Below are positions 54,492 to 64,000 of a stretch of DNA of 64,000 bases, piece after piece; the first letter of the stretch is position 1; each line of letters opens with the position of its first letter. The stretch spans positions 62,001-126,000 of the forward strand of contig OY752146.1 in the NCBI GenBank assembly GCA_963573315.1, read 5' to 3'. The position numbers and the translations under genes were made by a program. The notes beneath the pieces are model-generated. The model did no database searches and was not told where the DNA came from. It saw nothing but the letters and a program-made list of their open reading frames with translations. The DNA comes from Entomortierella parvispora (taxonomy: Eukaryota; Mortierellomycota; Mortierellomycetes; Mortierellales; Mortierellaceae).

Positions 54492-57400
54492 ACTTCTGTC
54501 CCTGTCCTTGCCCAATGGCGCGTTTGCCAGCTCCTTGGGGAGATTGCAGCCGAACCAAAGTGGGACGAAACCTCACGTATCCGGGCCCTTGTTCTCTTGG
54601 AGGAGTACTACAAGGTCAACGACGACACTCATCGATACCTTAAGATCAGAAGATGGGTATTGACGATCCTTCACCACATATCGGAGCTCCCATCCACCTA
54701 CTTTCCTGCAGGCGCCATACTCTCACAGGGGCTCTCCAACAAGGCCGTTAAGGACAAAGCGCTGAGTTTGAAAAGCAATTTGGACACAAAGGGCGAGGGG
54801 ATTCTCAAATCGTCGCATCCGCTGAAAAATCGTCTGCCTTTGCCGGGATCTTCCAAACTGCTCAACATGGCCAACAATGACCTTGACCCTGAACTACTTA
54901 TTGATCGAATTCGGCGTAGAAGACGTAAAGCGTACGATGAATGGGAAAAGGAGGAAGGAAAGGGTATCTACATAGAACCAATGTCAAAGCCGAACTTGAA
55001 GGCGCAGGATGACGCCGAAGTGAGACCCTTGAAAGAAATAGTGCAATCTTTCATCGAAGGGAATGCTGAAGTTCTCCTCATCCTCGGAGATTCAGGATCG
55101 GGAAAATCGACCTTCAACTGGCACCTCGAGCTTGACCTCTAGAAAGAGTACAAGACTGGAGATCGAATTCCGTTATTCATTGACCTGAAGACCGTCACGG
55201 ATGAGACACAAATAATCAAAGGACATCTGGAGAGCCTCAACTATTTTTCGTCGGACCAAATCCAGAAAATGAAAAACGACCGAAGTTTCATATTGATCTG
55301 CGATGGATACGATGAGCGCCGAAGCATGTCCAACCTCTATAAAATCAACGCAATCAACAATATCAGTGGATCGCCTAAACCACGAAAAGACAAGGTGATT
55401 ATCAGCTGTCGCAGCCAATACTTCCGACCAGGATCAGATTACTCGATCTACTTCAAGCCACGCGCAACTATGGCATACAGCACTAGTCCAACCTGCAATT
55501 CAGAACTCTTTGAACAGGCGGCCATCATTCCTTTCGTGCAAGGGCAGATTGAAAGCTATGTGGGGCAATACATCCTTTCGACTGAGACTCAGCATTTGGA
55601 GGGTTGGACCGAAAGCCGGTACATGGACGCGATAAATGAAATTCCTGATTTGACAGATCTGGTCAAAAACCCGTTCATGCTGCGCATCGCTCTCGAAACT
55701 CTCCCAGGGATTGTCGGATCTAGCTGGGATCTTTCCAGGATCCGAGTGAGTCGTGTCAAGTTATACGATGCCTTTGTGAACACCCGTCTTCAAGTGCAAT
55801 TAAGAAAACTGGAGGGACAGCTATTACATGGGAATCTGTCAGAAAGTGATAGGGACGCCTTTGAAAGCATTAGAGGCGACTTTATTCAAGATGGGATACG
55901 CTTCTTAAAGGGACTCGCAGGAGCAATCTTCAGAAAAGCCGATGGAACCAAGTCCATCAATTACGTCTCCGAGAAGGACAGTAGCTCCGCTGGGGTGGCC
56001 AAGCTTCGTCAAAATTTAGGTCTGTTGGTCCCTTCAGGTTCCCAGTACAAGTTCCTCCACCAGTCTATCCTCGAGTATTTCTGGTCACGCCTGGTGTTTG
56101 AGCCAAAAAAAGTGTATTTGGTCTCGACGATTTAGAAGAGGACCCGAGCTTCCAAGATCAAGCAGAGTATCTCTATCCAACTCTTAGTCCGTCGTTGATT
56201 GCCAATCATCCTTTTGGGCATTTGGATCTTGTCTCTGAGCCGTCGATCCTCCACTTTCTCGTTGAGCGTGTTCTGCACAGTGTCTCATTCAAGAGGCAGC
56301 TCGCCTGGATTATTGAGATGTCCAAGGGGGAGGCTGATGTGAGTCAAGCTGCAGCCAATGCTATCACGATTTTGGTCCGAGCAGGAGTCCTTTTCAATGG
56401 GGCTGATTTGCGAGGGATAAAGATCCCAGGAGCCGACCTTTCTGAGGGACAATTCGACTCTGCACAGTTGCAAGATGCGGACTTGACTGGTGTCCGGCTA
56501 CAAAGGACGTGGTTGAGACAAGCGGATTTTCAAGGAGCCAACATGACAGACGTCCGTTTCGGAGTGAACTCATCCCCCTATATCGCCTTTTTGTATTCTT
56601 CTGCTGTCTCGTCAAATGGTGCGATGATTGGTGTCCTATTGGAGCGCGATGAGGAAACCGATATGCCAGATCACCGTGCGGATACCGATACGTCTGAATG
56701 TCGTGAGGTTACCAGTATGTCAGATCGCCGTGAGGATGCTAATATGTACGATAACTCAGATGACGATGAGGACAACTGTGGGATGTACATCTTCGACACC
56801 TCAGGATCTTGGAGGAGACTCCATTCACACTCGTTGAAAGGACAGGTCCAAAACTCCAACAACCTCCTGGCCATATCCAATAGCGGTTCGCACGTTGCGT
56901 TATCGTGGGCGAAGGATATAAAAACGGAAACAACACAGAAATCATTGCTGTCTGTCTGGAGCTCCTTAAGAGATGGCTCTATTCCCCTAGACAAGAAAAT
57001 TTTGAACCGCGTGCACAGCGCTGCCTTCTCTCATGACGACCAATGGCTTGTTACTGTCAGCGGTGACGGCGACATTCCCAGCGTGTTTACTAAGATCCTT
57101 AGTAGAAGCGACAATGTCACAGTCAGTGGTGACACCATGATGCGGGTATGGGACGTTACCTCTGACAAATGTCGTTTGGTCTATACTCATGATGACACTG
57201 ATTTTCACGCAAGAAGGGTCGCTTGGTTCAGTGATGGCCAGAGAATTGCCGCCGGTGGCTGGTACAAGGATGACAGCCAGTGGCAGGTCCGAGTGTGGAA
57301 CTTAGAGTCTTGCGATCTCGGTCTTTTTGCGCACACGAGCCTACCGATATCTTGCATCGCCATATCTCCAGATGACCAGTATTTGGTGGCAGGTTGCCGC

Positions 57401-58791
57401 CAACGGAAAGGTGAAAAGTCTTGCCCCAACCTGTACCTGTGGGATCTTCGAGGTGGAGCTAGCCGGCGTTGTCTAATGTCAGAGTACACATGTTCGATCA
57501 CCGGCGTAACATTCTTCGGTGATGGTCAATGGATTGTAGCCTCAAGCGACGACGAGTGGATCAGAGTGTGGAGTTCACAAACCGGACATCTTGTCAGATC
57601 ATGGAGAGGAAACGGAAAGCTCGGAGTGGCCTCTGTCAACGACGAAAAGATTATCAGTACATGTGGAATTTCGATGAATCTTTGGGACTTGAGTCCTAAA
57701 ACCGACTTTCTGCAAGCGGAATCTCGCAGAGTTGTGGTACCACATGGAGACGAGGATGGCGTACTCTGTGTTGAGTATTCTCCAGACGACAGCTCTATTT
57801 TATCGAGAAGCGCCGATAGTAAGACGGTTCGAAGCGAAAGTTTTGGATGGACGGCTCAAGCATCATCCAGCATGAAAGACGAAGCGATATAGCTGTTCCA
57901 GAAATAATCCCAGGACAGAGCTCACGATTTCAGGAGTTCGATCTCTCTGCTGAAACTGAGATGGCGAAACCCGACGACGGCGAAAAGACAGATTGTATCG
58001 TGACACATTCTCGATGCCGCACTTGGATGGCTTCCGGAGATCAGAAGGGAATCATCCGAGTATGGGATTCCAAGTCCAACAATCTTTTGGAAGTCTGGAA
58101 AGGGCACACAGCGGAGATCGAGTGTCTCAAGTTTTCACCGACAGAGGGACATCTCGCCAGCTCTTGTCAGGATGTCAAGTTTCCACCGACAGAGGGGCAT
58201 CTCGCCAGTAAACTATATATTTGGGATCTGGACAATGCAAACCGCACCGAACTGGAAGTTGGCGTCCGCGTGAGATTTTGCTATTCGCCCAATGGCCAAA
58301 TGATTGCCACAGGTGATCATTGTGGAGGTTCCCTCAAGATCTGGCATGTAGCTTCGAAGAAGTTCAAGCCTATCGGAAATGGCCTCCAGACTGTTCCCAC
58401 TACCGCTATGGCATGGTCATCCAGCGGCTGGCTTGCTGTCGGCTCTATTGGTTTTGCGTTACAACTTTGGAAGATTGAATATACAACAATCCAAGACGAC
58501 TTGGAAGGATTGGCAGTGACACGGCAGGCCATGTTTTGCGAGTCTGACTTGATCGTGAAAAGTCTCGACTGGAGTCCAGAGGAGCCTCTCCAGTTTGTCG
58601 TTGGCGGCGACAGCACTTCTGTTTGCGTTTGGAGTGTTGACGAGGATGATGATAACGAGGTCCGTTTCCGTTTAGTCTGGGGATCCATGCCAGAGAGATT
58701 GTGTCTCACGGATACAAATTTGTCCGGTACAACAGGTCTTGAGAATAAGATGGACGTTCTCACAAAGCTTGGAGCTGTTGACGACTTTTGA
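54492..58791 (+). pseudogene. Decayed NACHT-pentapeptide-WD40 (NLR-like STAND) gene
   Basis: Order of parts: helical N-terminal segment (coding composition visible from about 54492); NACHT NTPase with P-loop LILGDSGSGKS (about 55077) and Walker B LICDGYDE (about 55296); NACHT-associated helices; pentapeptide-like repeats (56400-56560, A-D-L-x-G units); WD40 repeats (about 56800-58750, WD pairs such as RVWDVTS, YLWDLRG, RVWDSKS, YIWDLDN). It is broken by an in-frame TAG at 55140-55142 right after the P-loop helix, by a one-base loss in the A-run at 56105-56111, and by a frameshift near 57830-57850 between WD repeats. No ATG opens the N-terminal frame and the preceding F-box gene ends only ~70 nt earlier, so the 5' end is probably lost. 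Intact relatives act as signal-sensing STAND proteins. Confidence 0.8.
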
Positions 58792-59247
58792 TTGGATTTT
58801 GCGGTCAGTCGAGGCCTGTTGAAACAAAGTGAACAGAAAATAAATAAATTGAGCAGAAATCCTCGTCCTTCCATTCTACTTTTCTAGTACAGGAGAAAAG
58901 ACGGCGATCTTTCGCAACATGACATCGTGGCCTGTAAAATACATGATGTGGAGGAGATCAAGGAATCCAGATCTCTCGGATACACTTGAATTAAACCTAA
59001 TGGGGCTTGGCTCGAGAATGGAAGTGTTTAACCATAACAAACGACAGAGAATCTTTGTGATCGAAGAAGAGTGTCTCTTGATTCCATGAATGATTCGTAT
59101 TGCTACCACCAATTGACTGAAAACCATTCGCTGAGGAGCTCAGGTACAGAGTCCTGACATTCAACGTCAAGTCTGCAGAACCCTTTCTTCAAGTGCTGTT
59201 AAATTATGTTACATCTCTTTATGGACAAGATCCAGTTCTAACTTTTT
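58792..59247. other. Convergent intergenic region
   Basis: About 450 nt between the WD40 remnant (+) and the DASH gene (-). AATAAATAAA at about 58840 is a likely 3' signal. A short - strand frame (59127-58876) is not recognised. Confidence 0.5.
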
Positions 59248-62200
59248 TCAAGGAAACAGCGAGGAGGAAGACTTTGTGAGGTTCCGAGCTGCAGATCCCG
59301 ATGCAGATGTCCCACTAGCACCCGAAGCACTCGTCCCTGCTCCAGAGTCCAAGAAGGATGCTGGCATACTCCCTGACAAGGACCGTCTGATGCCAATTGA
59401 ACGAGCTCCTTGTTCCCTAGCGCCACCCATAGAATGCTGCCTGCTACTGCTTCCAAACAACGCCCCTAAGGATCCACCGCCGCCACTGCCGCTGCCGCTG
59501 CCATTGGTGGACGAGGCCGCCACTGTCGCAGCTGCGATGCTCTTCAAGTCGGTTTTCGATCCCATAAAAGGCAGCGTTTTGCCTGGCGGACAAGGCGATC
59601 GCATCATATTCTGGGTCACATCTTCATCATCGTCCAAAGGATTATCCAGATCGCCATCGTCCCTAAAGGACCGACCCTCCTCCGAATTCTCGCTGGCTCG
59701 GACACGATCCTGGTAGCTTCTCACCGTCGTGCTTCCAAGGCCCGACGACTTTGGATAGGTTGTCCTTCTCGATGCTGTGACAATAGCTGCCGTGCCTCGT
59801 GTGGATGTTGTGGCGGTCGTGGTCGTGGTCATGGTAGACGCAGTAAACGGAAGCGACTCGCCATCGGACGTTTCAGTCCGTGCGCTGCCCTGTCTCCGTC
59901 CTGGACTCGCTAATGATCCTGACATCCGTGTCCTGTCCTCATTACTGAGACCTGTTTGGCTCCTATGGCTATACAGCCCATCGTTGTTAAGTCCCAACGA
60001 ACTCTGAGTCATTAGCGTGTCACTGTGGTATCCAAGTCTAGGAGCTGGTGGTGGCGTTCGGTCCGAAAATGTAGGTGTAGTGAAGCCTCCTCTCGTGGGT
60101 GAAAACAGGGACTCTGCTCGGGAAGCGGACTGGCGACGCGCGCCACTCGAGAGGCCTGACACATTCATGGTGCTATGGACGACATTGGCGGCAGCACTGG
60201 TCACAGGAGTACTGTCGATCGACGAACCGGGGGCACCTTCACGCGATGGTCTACTGCTGTTCTTAACCTCACCAGTCGTACTGGAGCTGGAGGCGACTGT
60301 AGCAGCCACGGCCGAAACTGCAGCACGACTGGCTGGCGAAGGCGATGTCGGGTACAACGGCTTCCGGAGAGCAGCCGTGCTGTTGTTACCTGCAAGACTC
60401 AAGCGCGAATTCACTGGTGTTACAATAGTTGAGCTCGAACCAATGAGGCTCAATCGAGAATTCGAAGGTGTAGCAGAGGTGAACTTTGTCAAAGTCGTAG
60501 TCAAGCCTGATGCATCTACTGCTGCCGCTGTTGAGCTCGATCCGGATGCTGACAGTGTTGCAGGGCGAAGGTTGCCGAGACTTGGTGTGGTTGGTCCAAA
60601 AGACCGGCGATTCTGCAATGGGGGCGGCTTATATCCTGTCCCGATACTGATTCGATTATTAAAAACACCCGTGCTGCTTCCTAGGATATTGCTACCTCCA
60701 CCGCCCCTGCCTGCAGTCGCCATAGTTTGCCGTCTTGCAGCAGAGGATGCTGCAAGTCCAGCGCTAAAGGAGTCTCGAAAGATGGATCCAATGCTGGAGG
60801 CGCTGCCTGCACTAGAGGATGCGGCTCCCGCGTTATTGTTTAGTGGAACTGGAGTAACAACCAGTCCAGTGCTGGGGGGCTTCATAGCCACCGTCGGGGC
60901 TGCTGGTGCATTCGAACTCGATGTTGATCCAGAGCTCGCAAGAATGTTGGGCGCAGTTGATGGGTTACTCAGACCAGAGGAGATCGTCGGAGCGGACGAT
61001 CCAATAGTTTTCTGAGGAGCCACTACGGGCTGTAATGACTGATGTGAGGTTGGGAGGATCGAATAGCGGTCTTTGATCGCCCTAAAGCCAGGTGGGGTTT
61101 TGAGACGAGCCAGAAGAGAGTCTTCCTCATCAGCCAAAGGATCGGGATTTTCCGCAGACTGGGACATGATCTGGGACATGATTTGCAAACTAGGGCTGGG
61201 GCTCCGATGTTGTGATCCAGCTTCTTGTTGTGATGAGGATGCTGACGGAGCAAAAAAATCCTGAACGCTCGATATTTTACGTGGACTTTTCAAAAGTCTT
61301 TCGGTATTCCTTTGTTCCGTTGTAAGCGAGGCCCATCGCGTAGAGCTACTGGCTGCTCTCGGCGATTTTCCAGTCCTTGATTCCTTGAATACGTCCCCAT
61401 CATGGCTGTGATCGTAGTGGTCTTCCAGCAAGTCCCCGTCCCTGCTCCGTTTCTTGGAACCTCCGATGGATGGGCGATTCGTTCCAGTGTATGAGGCTGC
61501 CCTTTCGTCCTCTACAATATCCTCGTCCTCGTCATCGTTCACAAAGATGGGTTGAGGGATAACCCGGCCATCCTTCAGATTGATTTTATCAACCAAACTT
61601 TTTGCCAAAACCGATCTCGGAGTGCCGGGAATTTTGGATTCTGGGACTGAAAAGTGCAGCGTGGAGGGTGGCGTGATAACATCTTGGTGGTCTTCGTTCA
61701 CGTCCAACTCTATGAATCCTCCATCCAGGGTTCCTCTTATTGGACTGTATCCAAGATCGGTGAGTCCAGACGCAGAGTTCTTTTTTGGTGTTGAAACCAT
61801 TGGCGCCAACTGTCCAGTGCCGGCATTCGAGGTGGAGGCTGCTCGGGTATAGTTTGAAAAAGACATGGGCCTGTCCTTCAGAGTGATCCTGGGCGTGGTT
61901 GACCCACGTGCATTAATGGGAGAGCTGGAGCCGAAAGGGTCTTGTTGCCGTTGAGGGGTTGAGGGCGCGTTTGAACGACCAGCTGTAGGCAGAGGTGAAT
62001 GTGCGGTCGCAGGTATCCTTCCTTGGTGCGCCAATGGGGTGGAAGGGAGGGAGGTCAGAGGCGAGCTGCCGAGAAAGTGGGTTGAGAAACGAGGCGATTC
62101 CAGATTGACAGAGCCGATTCTCTGGCGGTTGGTAGAATTGTCCTCGGACAGATCATCCACCGACATGTAGCTCAAGCGGTGATGCTGGCGGTGGAGAGGT

Positions 62201-62805
62201 GATTGATTGGACCCTGGCGCCTGCGATTCCGCGGCAGTCGAGCTGAATCCGTTGCGCTGCTCCTGCTGCTCCTGTTCCTCCCGCTGTTGTTGCATGTGCT
62301 GCAGGCGCTGCTTGCTCTTTGCACTTGCATTCTTTGCCTCCTGGGAACGACGCCCGCCGCCATTCGCAGCGGTGGCAGCTGAGGGCGGCGCCAGCGCGGC
62401 CTCAAAGAAATCAAGCCACAAATGGGCATGTTTCCAGACATCCATGGATGATTCCGAGTAGCGGTCGATTTGCGGCAGGATCTTGGACGAGACGATGCTT
62501 TGACAATCAGAAAAGCTTTGATCTACAGGACAATCAGGAAGGGTCTCGTTAGCCATGTGTAAGCCCAGCGATGGGATCAGTGCTGATTGGTTATGGATGC
62601 AGGCAGACACGCAGACAGGCGGACAGGCAGGCACAAATGCGAAGCGGATGGCCGACATGATCAAAGGAGGTATGCGTTGATGGACGCGTTTTGATGCTGT
62701 CTAGTTCAGTTCCTTACCAATCTCCTGCAAGGTGCGAGTGATGCTCTGCTCGAGACGCTCAATCTCGTCGAGGGCGTCTGCCGTCGAGATTGGCTGAGTC
62801 GACAT
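59248..62805 (-). CDS. ASK1: DASH complex subunit Ask1 with very long disordered tail
   Basis: Ask1 is a subunit of the DASH/Dam1 ring that couples kinetochores to microtubules. Two exons, complement 62805-62718 and 62522-59248 (3363 nt, 1120 aa). The splice joins the codon for Asp in LEQSITRTLQEI-DQSFSDC, the conserved Ask1 start, followed by SSKILPQIDRYSESSMDVWKHAHLWLDFFEAA. That ~75-residue domain is the only folded part. The rest is Ser/Thr/Pro-rich with many S/T-P sites (Cdk/Mps1-type targets), SPRKISSVQDFF, GFRAIKDRYSILP and an FMGSKTDL-like end. Budding-yeast Ask1 has about 290 residues, so this one is roughly four times longer. The ATG lies behind a C/T-rich leader on the - strand. 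Confidence 0.88.
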
Positions 62806-63136
62806 TTTGGGAGGGGAGGAAGGAAAGAAGCAAGAGGAGAGGAGGGTTGAGGAGGAGGATGGGATGAGATGGTGATGAGATGGAGATGGGCAATGACAAG
62901 AGGAAAAGAAAAAGAAACAAGGCAAAGGACAACACTGGATTGCATGTCACCAGGACCGAGAACGCGTCTTTTTCTCTCTATTTAGTATTGTTTTTTTTGT
63001 CGTTGTGACGCGCTCCGCTCCATTCGTCAAGTTCGTTTCGTTTTGTTCGGGCTTCCCGCTCCTTCCCTTGCTTCTCCTTTCTTCTTTTCCTTTCCTTTCT
63101 TTTTTTCCTTCTTCATGCAGCCCTGTCTAGTCCATC
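62806..63136 (-). promoter_or_regulatory. ASK1 upstream region
   Basis: About 330 nt between the Dabb-type gene and ASK1, C/T-rich on the - strand next to ATG 62805. T-runs occur at 62990-63000 and around 63085-63110. No gene. Confidence 0.5.
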
Positions 63137-63664
63137 TCACAGTGCAGGCGATGAAAACGCAGCTGTCTCATAGTCAAACGCGAGCAGGTCTTCAATGTTG
63201 GGATGCACAAACTGCTTGGCTACTTCAACATGCTCCGGCGCCTTGACATACCTGTCGAGCGCCTATCTGATTTTGAACTGCATCGTGAACCTTAAGAAGC
63301 AGTAGAGAAGACAGGACTAAGTGGGGAAAAAAAGACGAGGGCTCCGATCTGTCTTGTCTGGGTGGAGTCCTCTTAAACGACAACAGAAATCTCATACCAC
63401 GAGTAAACCCTTTTGCCCGATGGTTGAAGTTGACGCCCAATTGGACCGAGTCAATCACCCCTGGCAGGGTCTTCTTGATGTTGGCCAGTTTGCAAAGGAT
63501 CTCTTCAGCCTCAGATTCGGAAACAGAGGGCTTGAAGTTGAGCAATACTAAAAAGTAAAAGGAATAAACACAGAAGAGGCTCAGCTCAGCACTGTTACCA
63601 GAGCAAACAAAAGACGACTGAGAGCGAGGAACAAGGCTGCGTTACTAATGTGAATGAAGGCCAT
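63137..63664 (-). CDS. Stress-responsive A/B barrel (Dabb) domain protein, possibly broken
   Basis: Small ferredoxin-like Dabb protein, about 100 aa. Exon 1 (63664-63646) and exon 2 (63547-63398) join through a split Ile codon to give MAFIHI-ILLNFKPSVSESE, then KTLPGVIDSVQLGVNFNHRAKGFTRG, the typical first half. The last part (about 63290-63137) has ALDRYVKAPEHVEVAKQFVHP and ends FSSPAL, the typical second half. The join is faulty: the good donor at 63397 and the acceptor at 63291 leave the frame one base off, and the family-like frame of the last part contains an in-frame TAG at 63267-63265. It may be a base error or a recent pseudogene. Dabb proteins are dimeric, often stress-induced, with unclear chemistry. 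Confidence 0.55.
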
Positions 63665-64000
63665 TATTCTCGAATTGACTGAATGAATGACAAAGATGAG
63701 AAAGAGACAAATCAATAGGGACAGTGTCTTGATGCAGACACGCCGCGAAGGGAGGAAGTCTGTGGGTTCAGCATTAAACGCCTTCATAGACTACCGCAAC
63801 AGACGAGGACTCCGTCCCGCGGAGACGCGTTTGGCATTTCTCTGTTCCAAGGAAGGGAGGAAGGATGGTGCACGTGATGGACATTCAGGCGCTTGTTTGG
63901 TGGCGAATCGCGTTTGACCTCTACAGTATCATAGTGCCGCACATGTACCTACTGCATAGAGGGTCCATGGTGCAAAGACCTCCAGAGTGATTAGTCACTC
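63665..64000. other. Window edge, no gene seen
   Basis: About 335 nt upstream of the Dabb-type gene start. Short unrelated frames only. Confidence 0.5.

Noticed and set aside
59276..61015. Long + strand frames opposite ASK1
   Set aside because: They are antisense shadows of the Ser/Ala-rich Ask1 tail.
1..64000. tRNA, rRNA or CRISPR arrays
   Set aside because: I found no convincing tRNA A/B box pair, no rRNA-like block and no spacer-repeat array; the tandem repeats present are direct minisatellites.

Overview
The window is eukaryotic and fungal. Genes have short GT-AG introns (mostly 60-120 nt), pyrimidine-rich leaders, TATA boxes in front of some genes, AATAAA-like 3' ends and many homopolymers and microsatellites. 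The gene set (DASH subunit Ask1, a Cdc7/SepH-type septation kinase with an armadillo tail, Maf1, Hat1, carnitine acetyltransferase, an LRR-RhoGEF, an Ndc10/Crypton-type recombinase with a GCR1_C-like end, a Crinkler-type header and a NACHT-WD40 protein) fits an early-diverging filamentous fungus. Mortierellaceae is my best guess, by inference only.

Layout. 1-1708: repeat-rich upstream region. 1709-8385 (+): 19-exon Cdc7/SepH-like kinase, followed by an in-frame extension after the stop. 8891-16873 (-): LRR-RhoGEF with DH and PH domains and a long disordered N-terminus. 17439-18924 (+): protein with a linker-histone-like (H15) region. 19215-20452: divergent pair of small retropepsin-like proteins, one with an altered DTG motif. 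20453-26030: gene-poor, with decayed reading frames. 26244-27466 (+): secreted Lys/Ala-rich helical protein. 28560-32313 (+): Crypton/Ndc10-type tyrosine recombinase with N-terminal lesions. 33226-35643 (+): multi-pass membrane protein that needs an 8-nt microexon. 37029-39978 (+): carnitine acetyltransferase. 40643-42405 (+): Maf1. 43077-45051 (+): Hat1. 46078-46545 (+): secreted protein with three six-cysteine modules. 46880-54430: accessory, rearranged zone with a direct repeat, a broken Crinkler-type header, a partial HAT1 duplicate and an F-box/zinc protein. 54492-58791 (+): decayed NACHT-pentapeptide-WD40 gene. 59248-62805 (-): Ask1 with a very long tail. 63137-63664 (-): Dabb-domain gene that does not splice cleanly.

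Two kinds of DNA alternate. Housekeeping blocks (1.7-18.9, 33-45 and 59-63 kb) have exon models whose phases and total lengths close exactly. Accessory blocks (19-32 and 46-59 kb) carry recombinases, NLR- and effector-like pieces, tandem repeats, partial duplications and broken frames. Several genes concern cell-cycle and cytoskeleton control (septation kinase, RhoGEF, DASH) or growth and chromatin (Maf1, Hat1, H15), but nothing indicates co-regulation as a cluster.

Exon coordinates were built by hand from splice-site and phase consistency. No search or expression data were available.
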